64,000 nucleotides of DNA, from contig NZ_FMYB01000014.1 in assembly GCF_900104155.1 (NCBI RefSeq), positions 1 through 64,000 of the forward strand. Reading direction: 5' to 3'. The notes below the pieces were generated by a model, which was given only the letters and a program-made list of their open reading frames with translations, ran no database searches and was not told where the DNA came from. The DNA comes from Butyrivibrio sp. INlla16 (GTDB lineage Bacteria; Bacillota; Clostridia; Lachnospirales; Lachnospiraceae). The translations under genes and the position numbers were made by a program. This document shows, in pieces, positions 53,888 through 62,865 of the stretch (position 1 is its first letter; each line of letters begins with the position of its first letter).

Positions 53888-56446
53888 TTAATTCTCTACC
53901 CCCGGTAAGTATGTGACGAAGTGATTTCCGTTGTTCTCAAACAAGTTGTTGGAGTCTTCTCTTCCGAACTTGTAGACTCTTCCGGTGGTGGGTTCCATGA
54001 GAACCGTGTTCATCTCATTGAAGCCGATGATAAGTAGGCTGCTGCCGTCGTTTAAGGTTGCCATGACGGGGATGTCCTGGTTTACATAATAGAGCATCGC
54101 TTCCATCTTGCAGCCATCGAGTTCTAGAACCTTGGCATTCACGAGACTTTCACTCAAAATATCAACAACAGTTTTGCCCTGTTCCAGCATAGAATCAACG
54201 TTAACATTGATTCCTCTGTGCTGGAGGATCATATCAAGGCAGACACTTGTTGAATTCTCGGCGGTCATATTCTCTCTGGTCTCAGCCAGATTGGTTATAT
54301 ACATAATCTGATTTGAAGTCAGCAGGTTACCTCTAACCCAGACATACTGGTTGATGTCGTTTACTACAACTCCAGCAGCGTCATAGGCATCGTTAACTGC
54401 TTCGGCAGGGTTGTCATAGATACTCTTTAAACCATTCAGACCGTAGACAAAATAGTAGGGATTATCATCCATGCTTCTGTCAGAGTCTATCTGCACATCT
54501 CGGCTTCCCTCAAACAGTGTCATATTGGGAGTCTGCAGAATAAGTGACTTCTTCTTAACATTACTCTTGACGTTTATCTGCGTGATATTCTTGTAATTCT
54601 CGGTTGCAGCAACAGATATGAAATTACTTCCAACCTCTTTTTTCAGAGTACTCATGATCTGGTCGTCTATGAGCTCATCATATAACTGGCTGCCCTCATT
54701 CCACTGTGCACGGGAAAGCCTAATAACGTTATCTTCAATACGGACACCGGTCACAACGCCCTGGTCGGGGCTGTAATTTTCCAGAATATTACCATCGCTG
54801 TCTACGATATGAATGCTGTGCATTCCATATACCGTACTTCCCATGCGGTCACTGTGCACATCATATTCATGCGCCATACCATACACGAGATCCTCACCCA
54901 TAAAACCAAGAACCTTCACAAAATCACCGCTCTCAGCTTCAATATCGGAAGTAACCTGGGTGCTGAGATTCATGATCTGCACCGTCTTTTTATCTTCTGA
55001 ATGCCATGCAATAATACTTCCCGATTCAGAAATGCAGTATCTGTCCTCAGACAGATTTTCGATGAGCTTCTTCTGGCTTCTGGAATCCAGGTCGATCATA
55101 TACACATCACCATCGAGCTTTATGAAAAGCGCACCGCTTGTACTTATATAGAGCACCTTCTCAGAATAAGACCTTATGATATCCTGATGAAGTTTGGATG
55201 AGATAAACGCCATCTCCTCTATAGTATTTAGCTGTGAATCATACTTATAAACGGCATTACCCACATAACCCTCATGGTCTCCGCGGTTCATATAGCCAGA
55301 AACCACGAATTCAACATTTCCGGCCTCATCCACGCTCAGAATATGAATCGTATTACCCATAAAGGTTGCGCGGTCATCAGTATATTCATCATTATAAAAA
55401 CCGAAAACCAGAGCGATTTTGTTACCCGTGCCGTTGTAAACGTAGAGCCTGTCCTCACTTACAAAAGCGAAAACACCGCCGCCATCGCTCTCCTTCACGG
55501 TAACGTTCGGATCGGTGATCCACAAGCTGATAACATTGTCCGTAATATCCGAAGTGTCCGCATTGAACACATAATTCATCGTTCTGTCAAAATTGAGGAG
55601 GTAAATTCTATCGGAAGTATATCTGATTCTGTAAGCCTCTTCTACGTTATAGAGCTTCTCTGTGCCGTCCTCGATTTTCTGAGTCACCTGATAATCAAGC
55701 ACAATTATGGAAGTCTGGGGATGCACATCCCTTACAAAAACCTTGGGATCTGTGCGCCCTGCGATGTTGAGCCCGCCCCAGGTCACCTGCTCGTAGCTGC
55801 TGTTGATCGTAACATGACTAAATGAAGTATTGTCTCCGTCTGCATTGGACTCCAGGTACTTAGCAAGTTCCTCCGAGTGTTCCGCATTATTAAAAGTCAT
55901 ATTCGAGAAATTCAGCGCAAAATCAACGATTTCTCTGGTATGATAAGCGTTATCCTCTTCGGTCCAGATAACCCTCTCATAATATCTTGCAGTTTTGCCG
56001 TTTACATTTGCCAGAATAACAAGTATGTACTCTTTTCCCGGATCAATAAGATCCTTCATCTGGAATTTTCCCTTGATAATATCCCCGTCCTGCGAGTAAT
56101 CGGTGATATCCGAGTTCTCAACCAGGCTGTTACCCGAGACCTGTCTGACCTCAAATTTCAAATCAGAGATGCTCTCACCATAGGTGTTCATCTGAAAAGA
56201 AATCGTTCTCTGCGCATCGGTAGGCATAATCTCCCCGTGCATGTGCGCAACATCCATCTCCTGCGCATAGCCGTGGAGCATATTTATCTGTTTTCCGCCC
56301 GATTCAAAGGTCACTGTGGGAAAAGTGGGCGCACCCATCCTGGCAGTCATATCAACTGTCTCAACATTGGTGAAATGCCCAATAAGAAGAAGTGAAACAA
56401 TAAAAACAACGATTGTATATATAATCTTGATGATTGTTTTTTTCAT
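53888..56446 (-). CDS. Large membrane-anchored propeller-like protein with degenerate C39-like end
   Basis: This 852-residue protein has one N-terminal membrane helix (about residues 4-26), so most of it is outside. The middle contains repeated beta-strand units (KLDGDVYMIDLDSRSQKKLI, IIAWHSEDKKTVQIMNLST and others) like a beta-propeller. The last 170 residues resemble a C39-type papain-like domain (ENSTSVCLDMIL, then DIPVMATLNDGSSLLIIGF and MEPTTGRVYKFG). The usual catalytic His is replaced by Ser-Leu, so peptidase activity is doubtful. No export partner is nearby. The function is unknown. Confidence 0.65.
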   Translation of the reverse strand: MKKTIIKIIYTIVVFIVSLLLIGHFTNVETVDMTARMGAPTFPTVTFESGGKQINMLHGYAQEMDVAHMHGEIMPTDAQRTISFQMNTYGESISDLKFEVRQVSGNSLVENSDITDYSQDGDIIKGKFQMKDLIDPGKEYILVILANVNGKTARYYERVIWTEEDNAYHTREIVDFALNFSNMTFNNAEHSEELAKYLESNADGDNTSFSHVTINSSYEQVTWGGLNIAGRTDPKVFVRDVHPQTSIIVLDYQVTQKIEDGTEKLYNVEEAYRIRYTSDRIYLLNFDRTMNYVFNADTSDITDNVISLWITDPNVTVKESDGGGVFAFVSEDRLYVYNGTGNKIALVFGFYNDEYTDDRATFMGNTIHILSVDEAGNVEFVVSGYMNRGDHEGYVGNAVYKYDSQLNTIEEMAFISSKLHQDIIRSYSEKVLYISTSGALFIKLDGDVYMIDLDSRSQKKLIENLSEDRYCISESGSIIAWHSEDKKTVQIMNLSTQVTSDIEAESGDFVKVLGFMGEDLVYGMAHEYDVHSDRMGSTVYGMHSIHIVDSDGNILENYSPDQGVVTGVRIEDNVIRLSRAQWNEGSQLYDELIDDQIMSTLKKEVGSNFISVAATENYKNITQINVKSNVKKKSLILQTPNMTLFEGSRDVQIDSDRSMDDNPYYFVYGLNGLKSIYDNPAEAVNDAYDAAGVVVNDINQYVWVRGNLLTSNQIMYITNLAETRENMTAENSTSVCLDMILQHRGINVNVDSMLEQGKTVVDILSESLVNAKVLELDGCKMEAMLYYVNQDIPVMATLNDGSSLLIIGFNEMNTVLMEPTTGRVYKFGREDSNNLFENNGNHFVTYLPGVEN

Positions 56447-56554
56447 TATAAATCCTTATGCCTTAATTCCATTGACTTCTTACACTCATCGCGGTAATAT
56501 TTTTCTAACTTAAAAACGTCAGATAAAAGCGCAAGTGCGCAGATAGGGGGAATC

Positions 56555-57034
56555 ATGAGTTACCCTGTTCTATATCGTAAACGTATTATTCCGAATGAAT
56601 GCATTCTGCTAAAGGACGACCGTATCCTGCAATGTGATGATAACACCATTGTCACAGCGTGGGAAGCGATACACCCACGGTCCGATTTGTCACACGGCTA
56701 TTCCTGTTATTATTTAAAACGCGGTTATAAGATCAGCAAGTTTTATCGTGCTGACTCCAGTCTCATGTACTGGTACTGCGATATAGTCGAATATCAGCAG
56801 GGCCCCGAGGAAAATTCCATCGTAACCCTGGATCTTCTCGCCGACGTAGTCATCTACCCCGACGGCAAAATCCGCATCCTCGACCTGGATGAACTGGCTG
56901 AGGCCTTCGAGCAGAAGCTTATTGATGAAAAACAGCTCAAGACCGCGCTTCATTCACTGGGGAATCTGATGGATGCGATTTATGAAAATAGTATCTCGAC
57001 GCTTGAGGCGCCGATAATTAAAGCGTTACGTTAA
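56555..57034 (+). CDS. DUF402 family protein
   Basis: The 159-residue protein contains WEAIHPRSDLSHGYSCYYLKRGYKISKFYR, WYCDIVEYQ and LDLLADVVIYPDGKIRILDLDEL, which match DUF402 (relatives include nucleoside di/triphosphate phosphatases and the FAU-1 fold). AGGGGG lies before the ATG. It is divergent from the large surface protein and overlaps the end of the convergent SleB-like gene by four bases. The substrate is unknown. Confidence 0.82.
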   Translation: MSYPVLYRKRIIPNECILLKDDRILQCDDNTIVTAWEAIHPRSDLSHGYSCYYLKRGYKISKFYRADSSLMYWYCDIVEYQQGPEENSIVTLDLLADVVIYPDGKIRILDLDELAEAFEQKLIDEKQLKTALHSLGNLMDAIYENSISTLEAPIIKALR

Positions 57035-58248
57035 TAGAACACATGCCCGCCGATATTGATTCCGGTAAGCCCCGGAATCGGAGTTCTGAAATAAACGCAG
57101 TTTCCTACGTTTGTTGCGCCGCTCATAGCGGCATCTGCTGCCTGATAGCAGGCCTCGTTTGCATCTCCGTTTGCAAGCGCAAGCGCGAGTCTTCCGCTAC
57201 CCACGGGTGAAAACTGTGCATTCTGGTAAATAACACCTACAACTGTATCAGGATAAACAGAGCTAAGCACTCTGTTGATAACAACCGCTCCAACGGCGAC
57301 TTTTCCCTCGTAGGGTTCTCCACCCGCCTCGCAATATATCAGATTTGCCAGAAGATATCTATCTCCTTCCGCAAACTGAACATCCGAAATATTTCTCCAC
57401 TTTGACTTAGCAGCCAATTTTGACAGACGAATTTCCTCAGCGAGCTTCGCCTCAAGAGCCTTTACATCGGCATTCTGCTCAGCTACCTGATTTTCATACT
57501 CCTTCGCCTTGCTCTCGATATTCTTGGCCTCTTCTTCTGCGGTCGAGATATTCTTCTTGTATTCACTTATGCTGCCACTGGTCTTGCTGACAAGCCCCGA
57601 TACGCGGCTCTGCTCAGCCTCAACTTCAACCTTACACTGATCGAGCTCAGTCTTCTCTGACTGAAGAGTCTTCTCTTTCTCATCAATCTGCGCACAGGTC
57701 TGCTTGTACTGATCAAGCATCTTCCTATCGTAGGAAGAAAGAGACGCAACATAACTGCTATGATTAAGAAAATCCGCAAAGCTGCCCACATCCGTCAGCA
57801 TATCCATGAGCATGAAGCTCTCCTTTTCATAGATAAACTGCACACGCTTCTTCATCGCTGCGTACTGGGCATCCTTAGTGCTGATTGCGGCCTCAAGCTC
57901 AGCCTGGGTCGTGTTGATCTCATCGGTCTTGGCATCGATCTGATTTTCAAGATCCGAAAGATTGTTGCTAACCTCCGTAAGCTGACTGTTCAGGTCGTCG
58001 AGCTTATTCTCAAGAACGCTCTTTTCCTGATGCAGATTGGAAATATCTTCCTTCTTGTCATCGAGCTGATCCTGAGTCTCACTCAGCTGTCCCTTGGTCT
58101 CATTGAGTTTGTCCTTTGCTTCCCGCAAAGCTTTCTTAGTCTCCTCGGTCGCCTTAACTGTAGTTCCCGCACTCCCCCAATTTATGCACAGAACTATCGC
58201 CATTGTTACTGCGACGAGCCGCATGACTCTACCCCAATAACTTTTCAC
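57031..58248 (-). CDS. Coiled-coil SleB-like cell wall hydrolase
   Basis: The 405-residue protein has an N-terminal signal region (LVAVTMAIVLCINWGSAGTTVKA), then a long coiled coil (about 35-265), then a Hydrolase_2/SleB domain starting at LLANLIYCEAGGEPYEGKVAVGAVVINRV and ending at the C-terminus. The coiled coil resembles the regulated amidase and NlpC/P60 hydrolases that interact with FtsEX. It would act on peptidoglycan outside the membrane. A GTG start with AGAGG seven bases upstream is likely. Confidence 0.88.
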   Translation of the reverse strand: MKSYWGRVMRLVAVTMAIVLCINWGSAGTTVKATEETKKALREAKDKLNETKGQLSETQDQLDDKKEDISNLHQEKSVLENKLDDLNSQLTEVSNNLSDLENQIDAKTDEINTTQAELEAAISTKDAQYAAMKKRVQFIYEKESFMLMDMLTDVGSFADFLNHSSYVASLSSYDRKMLDQYKQTCAQIDEKEKTLQSEKTELDQCKVEVEAEQSRVSGLVSKTSGSISEYKKNISTAEEEAKNIESKAKEYENQVAEQNADVKALEAKLAEEIRLSKLAAKSKWRNISDVQFAEGDRYLLANLIYCEAGGEPYEGKVAVGAVVINRVLSSVYPDTVVGVIYQNAQFSPVGSGRLALALANGDANEACYQAADAAMSGATNVGNCVYFRTPIPGLTGINIGGHVFY

Positions 58249-58262
58249 TGGTTTTCCTCTGA

Positions 58263-58745
58263 TTATATTTCTATGTGTATGTTCTTACCTGACCTGCTAT
58301 AAGGATAATACTTCACTCCCGCCGCATCGAACATCTTCTTGGATGCTCTTGTTGCAGCTGAGGTGCTGTATTTATCGCTGTCATACACAACAGTCCTTAT
58401 GCCGGCCTGAATTATTGCCTTTGCGCATTCATTACAGGGAAAAAGAGATACATAAAGCTTAGCCCCTTCAAGGCTGCCGCCTCTGTAATTTAAGATGGCA
58501 TTGAGCTCACTATGGGTTACGAAGGGATATTTTGTGGCAAGCTCATCCTCGCCGTCCCTTTCCCACGGAAAATCATCATCATCACAGCCAATCGGGAAAC
58601 CGTTGTAGCCCATGGATAAAATCTTATTATCCTCGCTGACAATACATGTTCCCACCTGCGTGTTGGGATCCTTGGAGCGCATAGCTGCAAGCTTTGCAAC
58701 ACCCATGAAATACTCGTCCCAGGAAATGTAATCTTCTCGTTTCAT
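58263..58745 (-). CDS. Deoxycytidylate (dCMP) deaminase / ComEB-like
   Basis: The 160-residue zinc deaminase has the HSELNAI motif (His and catalytic Glu) and the PCNECAKAI Cys pair. The Arg-containing substrate region and overall length fit dCMP deaminase, which provides dUMP for dTMP synthesis. AGGAGG stands before the ATG, next to REP-like repeat copy 7. It follows the SleB-like gene's upstream side in the same orientation. Confidence 0.88.
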   Translation of the reverse strand: MKREDYISWDEYFMGVAKLAAMRSKDPNTQVGTCIVSEDNKILSMGYNGFPIGCDDDDFPWERDGEDELATKYPFVTHSELNAILNYRGGSLEGAKLYVSLFPCNECAKAIIQAGIRTVVYDSDKYSTSAATRASKKMFDAAGVKYYPYSRSGKNIHIEI

Positions 58746-58759
58746 ACTCTTCCTCCTTT

Positions 58760-58805
58760 CCCCTCATCCGTCAGCTTCGCTGACACCTTCCCCCAAGGGG
58801 AAGGC
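58760..58805 (-). repeat. Short REP-like repeat, copy 7
   Basis: CCCCTCATCC, hairpin GTCAGC-ttc-GCTGAC and CCTTCCCC...GGGGAAGGC fill the gap between rpiB and the deaminase gene. The unit is almost identical to copies 1 and 3. Confidence 0.88.
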
Positions 58806-58812
58806 TTTTTTC

Positions 58813-59250
58813 TTACGCCTCCGCGTCCGTGATCTCCCCAATCCTTCTCACATGCTTCTCAAGTCCTGAAAACTCTGTGTCCAGGAATGTATCCACAATA
58901 TCAATTGCCATATCGGGGCCGATAAGCGCTCCTCCCATGGCAAGTACATTCGCATCGTTGTGCTCACGTGTGAGCCTTGCTGAATGAGGCTCTGAGCAAA
59001 GAGCGCATCTGATGCCCTTTACCTTGTTGGCGATAATTGAGATACCGATACCTGTTGTGCAGATAACGATTCCCTTCTCACACTCGCCGCTTGCAACAGC
59101 CTCTGCTGCTGCCTTTCCAAAAATCGGATAATCACAGGAGTTCTTATCATAGGTACCAAAATCCTTGTACTCTATGCCCCTCTCCTTAAGATGCTCGATT
59201 ACCACCTGCTTGATGTCAAATCCGCCGTGGTCACTTCCAAGTGCTATCAT
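58813..59250 (-). CDS. rpiB: Ribose-5-phosphate isomerase B
   Basis: The 145-residue enzyme interconverts ribose-5-phosphate and ribulose-5-phosphate. It has IALGSDHGGFDIKQ and the catalytic Cys motif GIVICTTGIGISIIANKV, then HNDANVLAMGG. Size is normal. GAGGAG lies nine bases before the ATG. In many Firmicutes it sits near sua5/ywlC, as here. It supplies the substrate for the prs product. Confidence 0.95.
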   Translation of the reverse strand: MIALGSDHGGFDIKQVVIEHLKERGIEYKDFGTYDKNSCDYPIFGKAAAEAVASGECEKGIVICTTGIGISIIANKVKGIRCALCSEPHSARLTREHNDANVLAMGGALIGPDMAIDIVDTFLDTEFSGLEKHVRRIGEITDAEA

Positions 59251-59279
59251 TTTTTCATTCTCCTCTTCTTTAATTTTTT

Positions 59280-59296
59280 CCCCTCATCCGTCAGCT
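59280..59296 (-). repeat. Short REP-like repeat, copy 8 (truncated)
   Basis: Only CCCCTCATCCGTCAGCT remains before the stop codon of the sua5-like gene. The rest of the repeat is missing, so the 3' end of that gene was joined to it by deletion or insertion. Confidence 0.75.
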
Positions 59297-60355
59297 TTAC
59301 ACCCTCACCACTTTATGTCCAGCTGCCTTCAGCAGTCTGTTCATTATTGCCTGCCCCAGTCCCGTATCATCAAAAGCCTCGGAATACATGCATTTTACAT
59401 CCTCATCGTCGAACTGCCGCAGAATACTGAAAAGATTTCTTGCAATCTCTTCCTCGTCCTCTCGGCTTCCCGCGCATTTTACGACGTCGGCTCTGTATTT
59501 ATCACGAGTCTCATCTGTTGCGATGACACCGGTTCGCTCTCCGTTTTTGCTGTGCTCTGAGATCTTCTCGTTGATGTATGCCGTAACCTTATCGGGTTCA
59601 CCCTCAACTATCGTAAGATCGCCTTTTGGTGCATAATGTCTGTACTTCATCCCGGGAGCCTTGGGCTTCACCCCGCTGTCGGCGCTGAGAATTGTCTTAT
59701 CAATACTCACATCCCCGAGAATATCGGAAAGCATCTTCTGCGTCACATATCCGGGGCGCAAAATCATGGGCGTATCCGAAGTTAAGTCTATTATAGTAGA
59801 TTCCAGGCCGATTCCAACCTGTCCTCCGTCAATTATCATATCAACTCTGCCGTCTAAGTCCTCGATGCAGTACTTTGCTTCGGTGGGACTTGGTCTTCCC
59901 GAGAGATTCGCGCTCGGCGCCGCGATATATCCGCCTGACTGTCTGATCAGCTCAGCTGCGATTTTGTTGCTGGGCATTCTTATCGCAACGGTCTCAAGAC
60001 CTCCTGTAGTCTCATAGGGAACTTCCTGTGACTTTTCCATTATCATAGTAAGGGGACCGGGCCAAAGTACCTCAGCAAGCTTGTATGCCGCCTCCGGAAG
60101 CTTTTTTACTATCTTCTCGATTGATTCCATGTCCGCAACATGCACTATCAGCGGATTGTCTGAGGGCCTGCCCTTCGCGGAATATATCTTCATGGAAGAC
60201 TTCGGATTAAGTGCATCTCCGCCAAGACCGTAAACCGTCTCTGTTGGAAAAGCGACAAGACCGCCGTTTTTCAGGATTGTGCCGGCTCGCTGCAAGGCCG
60301 CAAGGGCGGCGGCATCTATGTTATTTTCGTTAATTTGAATTAATTCAGTGTTCAT
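59297..60355 (-). CDS. L-threonylcarbamoyladenylate synthase (Sua5/YwlC)
   Basis: This 352-residue enzyme makes threonylcarbamoyl-AMP for tRNA t6A37. The YrdC domain shows GGLVAFPTETVYGLGGDAL and SAKGRPSDNPLIVHV, and the C-terminal Sua5 extension makes it the long form (KAPGMKYRHYAPKGDLTIVEG). t6A made here is the substrate of MtaB (17366-18715). The stop codon adjoins a truncated REP-like repeat, so the last residues may have been altered. Confidence 0.93.
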   Translation of the reverse strand: MNTELIQINENNIDAAALAALQRAGTILKNGGLVAFPTETVYGLGGDALNPKSSMKIYSAKGRPSDNPLIVHVADMESIEKIVKKLPEAAYKLAEVLWPGPLTMIMEKSQEVPYETTGGLETVAIRMPSNKIAAELIRQSGGYIAAPSANLSGRPSPTEAKYCIEDLDGRVDMIIDGGQVGIGLESTIIDLTSDTPMILRPGYVTQKMLSDILGDVSIDKTILSADSGVKPKAPGMKYRHYAPKGDLTIVEGEPDKVTAYINEKISEHSKNGERTGVIATDETRDKYRADVVKCAGSREDEEEIARNLFSILRQFDDEDVKCMYSEAFDDTGLGQAIMNRLLKAAGHKVVRV

Positions 60356-60385
60356 GGTTTCCTTTGGTATATCTTTATTCCCCTC

Positions 60386-62104
60386 TTACTTCGCCATATA
60401 CTCCGCAATCACATCCCAAACATCTGCGGTCTCGAACCCGAGGGCCCACTCCGCAACTCCGGCGATGCCGGCGCTCTGCATTACATTCAGCTTAGCCTCA
60501 AGGGATCTCGCGTCTTCGTTCCATATCTGATAGAAATCGCCGTTTTCAGCGGTTGCTTCGCCGTAGTACTGGCATGTGTTCTCATCCCACTTAAGCTCGA
60601 TTCCCTTTTCGGAAATCACATTTGCTACGCCGTCCATATGAAAAGCCTTACTTGAAAGCTCTCCGCCGCTGGTCGTCCACAATCTTGTATAGAAAGGAAC
60701 GGAATTTACAAGCTTCTCTGCCGGAACCTGCTCGAGCGCTTTCTGGATACCACTCTGAACATATCCGATGGATGCGACAGAACCTGCCTCGGACGAACCG
60801 GAATAATGCTCGTCATATCCCATTATAATTACGTAATCGCAGACAATTCCCTGCTCGGTAAGGTCATAGTGATCATTAAAATCCATCGGAACATAGTCAT
60901 CGGCAGACAAAACAATCTGATTCTGACGGCATGCCACCGACAGCTCTCTCAAAAACTCCAGATAAGAGCGGCTATAGCTCTCATCGATAAGCTCGAAGTC
61001 CACATTTATACCGTCAAAGCCAAACTCAGCCTGCTGTGCCATAAGGTTCGCAATAAGATTCGCTCTGGACGCCGCATGTGAAACAACGGCCTCGGTATCA
61101 CAGCCATTCGGATTGTTGAAATTATCAACAGCAGCCCAGACCTGCACTCCTGCCGCATGCGCTGCAGTGATATAATCATGAGTCGCATAGCTTGAGATAT
61201 TTCCTTCATTTCCATCAAGTGAAAACCAGGTGGGTGAAATGACGTTCAAGGATTTAGCCTGCGCAAGAATACCGGAAACCGTCTCATTTCCCTGGATGCC
61301 ACCTATCGGATGGAATCCCATGTTTACTTTTGATCCAAGTGACATAGAAGTATACTCTCCAAGGGCAACTTTTCCCTCACCATCGTCCACGCTCACTACT
61401 ACGGGCGCGACATCCTTGATATGCTTGTTCTCAACATATCCGATATGACCGTTGGATGAGATGACTCTGGACCACTCCTCCATCTCCTCGATCACGGTAA
61501 CCGTGCCGGCAGGAGCCTCGGTTACAACCTCACTCTTCCTACCACCAAGCTTCCTGATAGCAATATCCTTCTTAAGAGTTCCGTTCTGGCTCTCCCCGGC
61601 ATCCGAAGTATAAATCCTGATTCTGGCAGGACCTTCATCCGCAAAACTCTCATATTTCATGGAAGCGAATTTTTTCAGATAATCCACAGACACGTAGAGC
61701 TTATCGCCCTCAAGCAGAGATGCCGGAAAGCCCAGATCCTCGCTGTCTCCCGCGGAAGAGGTGATGATGCTCTCACCGACCGTGGCAGTATAAATCGCGT
61801 TCGGACCAGTATAAATCAGAAGCCCGTCATCAGCGCCATAATAGAATCTGTTGCTTATATCTGTCTGGACAAGCTCATAGTCCAGGTAATATCTATCATT
61901 GTAATATCCGGCCTTCTCCTCCATGAGCTTGTCATTTAGGATCAAAACAGCCTGCGTGGGGTCAGTAAGGCCATAGTATTCATTAAGGTCCACCCGCTCC
62001 TTCGTATAGGAAAAACGCTCGAAGGCAAGCTGACCCGCATATATAAGTCCAAATAATATAATAAGAGCGATTATGAAAATCACCGGTTTAATTTTTTTCT
62101 TCAT
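60386..62104 (-). CDS. Membrane-anchored GH18 glycosidase with SH3-like domain
   Basis: The 572-residue protein has an N-terminal membrane helix (about 5-28), a region with similarity to copper-amine-oxidase-like domains (about 75-160), an SH3b-type domain (about 180-232) and a GH18 catalytic domain (about 245-572). The DxxDxDxE motif reads FDGINVDFE at 363-371, so the catalytic Glu371 is present. It is similar to YdhD/SleL-like enzymes and probably cleaves cell-wall or chitin-like glycans outside the cell. It stands next to sua5 with a 30-base gap. Confidence 0.88.
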   Translation of the reverse strand: MKKKIKPVIFIIALIILFGLIYAGQLAFERFSYTKERVDLNEYYGLTDPTQAVLILNDKLMEEKAGYYNDRYYLDYELVQTDISNRFYYGADDGLLIYTGPNAIYTATVGESIITSSAGDSEDLGFPASLLEGDKLYVSVDYLKKFASMKYESFADEGPARIRIYTSDAGESQNGTLKKDIAIRKLGGRKSEVVTEAPAGTVTVIEEMEEWSRVISSNGHIGYVENKHIKDVAPVVVSVDDGEGKVALGEYTSMSLGSKVNMGFHPIGGIQGNETVSGILAQAKSLNVISPTWFSLDGNEGNISSYATHDYITAAHAAGVQVWAAVDNFNNPNGCDTEAVVSHAASRANLIANLMAQQAEFGFDGINVDFELIDESYSRSYLEFLRELSVACRQNQIVLSADDYVPMDFNDHYDLTEQGIVCDYVIIMGYDEHYSGSSEAGSVASIGYVQSGIQKALEQVPAEKLVNSVPFYTRLWTTSGGELSSKAFHMDGVANVISEKGIELKWDENTCQYYGEATAENGDFYQIWNEDARSLEAKLNVMQSAGIAGVAEWALGFETADVWDVIAEYMAK

Positions 62105-62403
62105 CTGTGACTCCTTCCAATCGCTTATTATACCATATTATGTAGTTTAATTGCCATTTTGCCGTCGGCTCTGTAATCCGCACCCCGCATACCGAATTTG
62201 ACACATTTTATTTGTCTTAATTATGCGTGTTGTAACCGGTGGTGGGGCCTCCAGTCAATATTTATCAACTAAAATTCGAATATCAAAGGTTAGATTCCAA
62301 AAGAAGGCTCAAAAGTTAGATGTAACATAAGTGATAGTTTCCTTAACCGCTTTTAAAAAATCTAATTGCTATTTCAAAAATTTATTGATATGCGAAGTGG
62401 GAT

Positions 62404-62446
62404 TACGAGCCGAGGCTATTGGCACTGGTGCCTCTTCTCGTATCAC
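62404..62446. other. Complex hairpin in the 62.1-62.8 kb gene-free region
   Basis: TACGAG-cc-GAGGC can pair with GCCTC-tt-CTCGTA, with an alternative inner stem GGCAC-tg-GTGCC. It has no T-run. The sequence around it has no long ORF and no other feature that I recognise. Confidence 0.5.
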
Positions 62447-62547
62447 AATTCATTCCTATAGTAAAAATTCATTTCTATAGTTAAAACAATTCCTGCAAGT
62501 TAATACTTTGTTGTAAGTTTGTACTAATTAAAAAATAATTTACAGGG

Positions 62548-62664
62548 ATTTGATTTCTTCCGATGATTCTCGGATGAACTTGTAAGACATTCCGTCAAGA
62601 ACGACGGAACAATCGTAATTATTCAAATATTGTGTACCATGCCTCCTCTCCGATACGTACTCTC
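62548..62664 (-). pseudogene. Possible frameshifted or decayed short gene
   Basis: Downstream of a consensus promoter the minus strand reads LRVRIGEEAWYTIFE and then, after a shift of frame, NYDCSVVLDGMSYKFIRESS-type sequence to a TAA. The two pieces read as one protein-like stretch broken by a frameshift. GGAGAGGAGG occurs nearby. I do not recognise the family, and the call is tentative. Confidence 0.3.
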
Positions 62665-62688
62665 AGAGGCACCACGAGTATGTAATAT

Positions 62689-62717
62689 ACACGACCGGGA
62701 TCATATTGTCAACACCA
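62689..62717 (-). promoter_or_regulatory. Strong sigma-A promoter in the gene-free region
   Basis: On the minus strand TTGACA (62712-62707) and TATATT (62689-62684) are 17 bases apart, pointing toward the structured stretch, with no full-length gene within 500 bases downstream. Confidence 0.65.
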
Positions 62718-62786
62718 AAATTCAATTTTATAATTATTTATAATTCTAACCTATATATTAAATTACGAAACATGTCGATAGAAGTA

Positions 62787-62815
62787 TTGACACATGCAGT
62801 TGTTTCCTATAACAT
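62787..62815 (+). promoter_or_regulatory. mecA promoter
   Basis: TTGACA (62787-62792) is followed by TATAAC at 15 bases or TAACAT at 17 bases. Confidence 0.55.
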
Positions 62816-62865
62816 TTAATAACTATATATACATATGTAACAACCTTTTTTATGGAGGGCATCGC

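Noticed and set aside
62404-62446. tRNA gene or known riboswitch at the complex hairpin
   Set aside because: No cloverleaf, no CCA-type acceptor end and no conserved aptamer core that I recognise.
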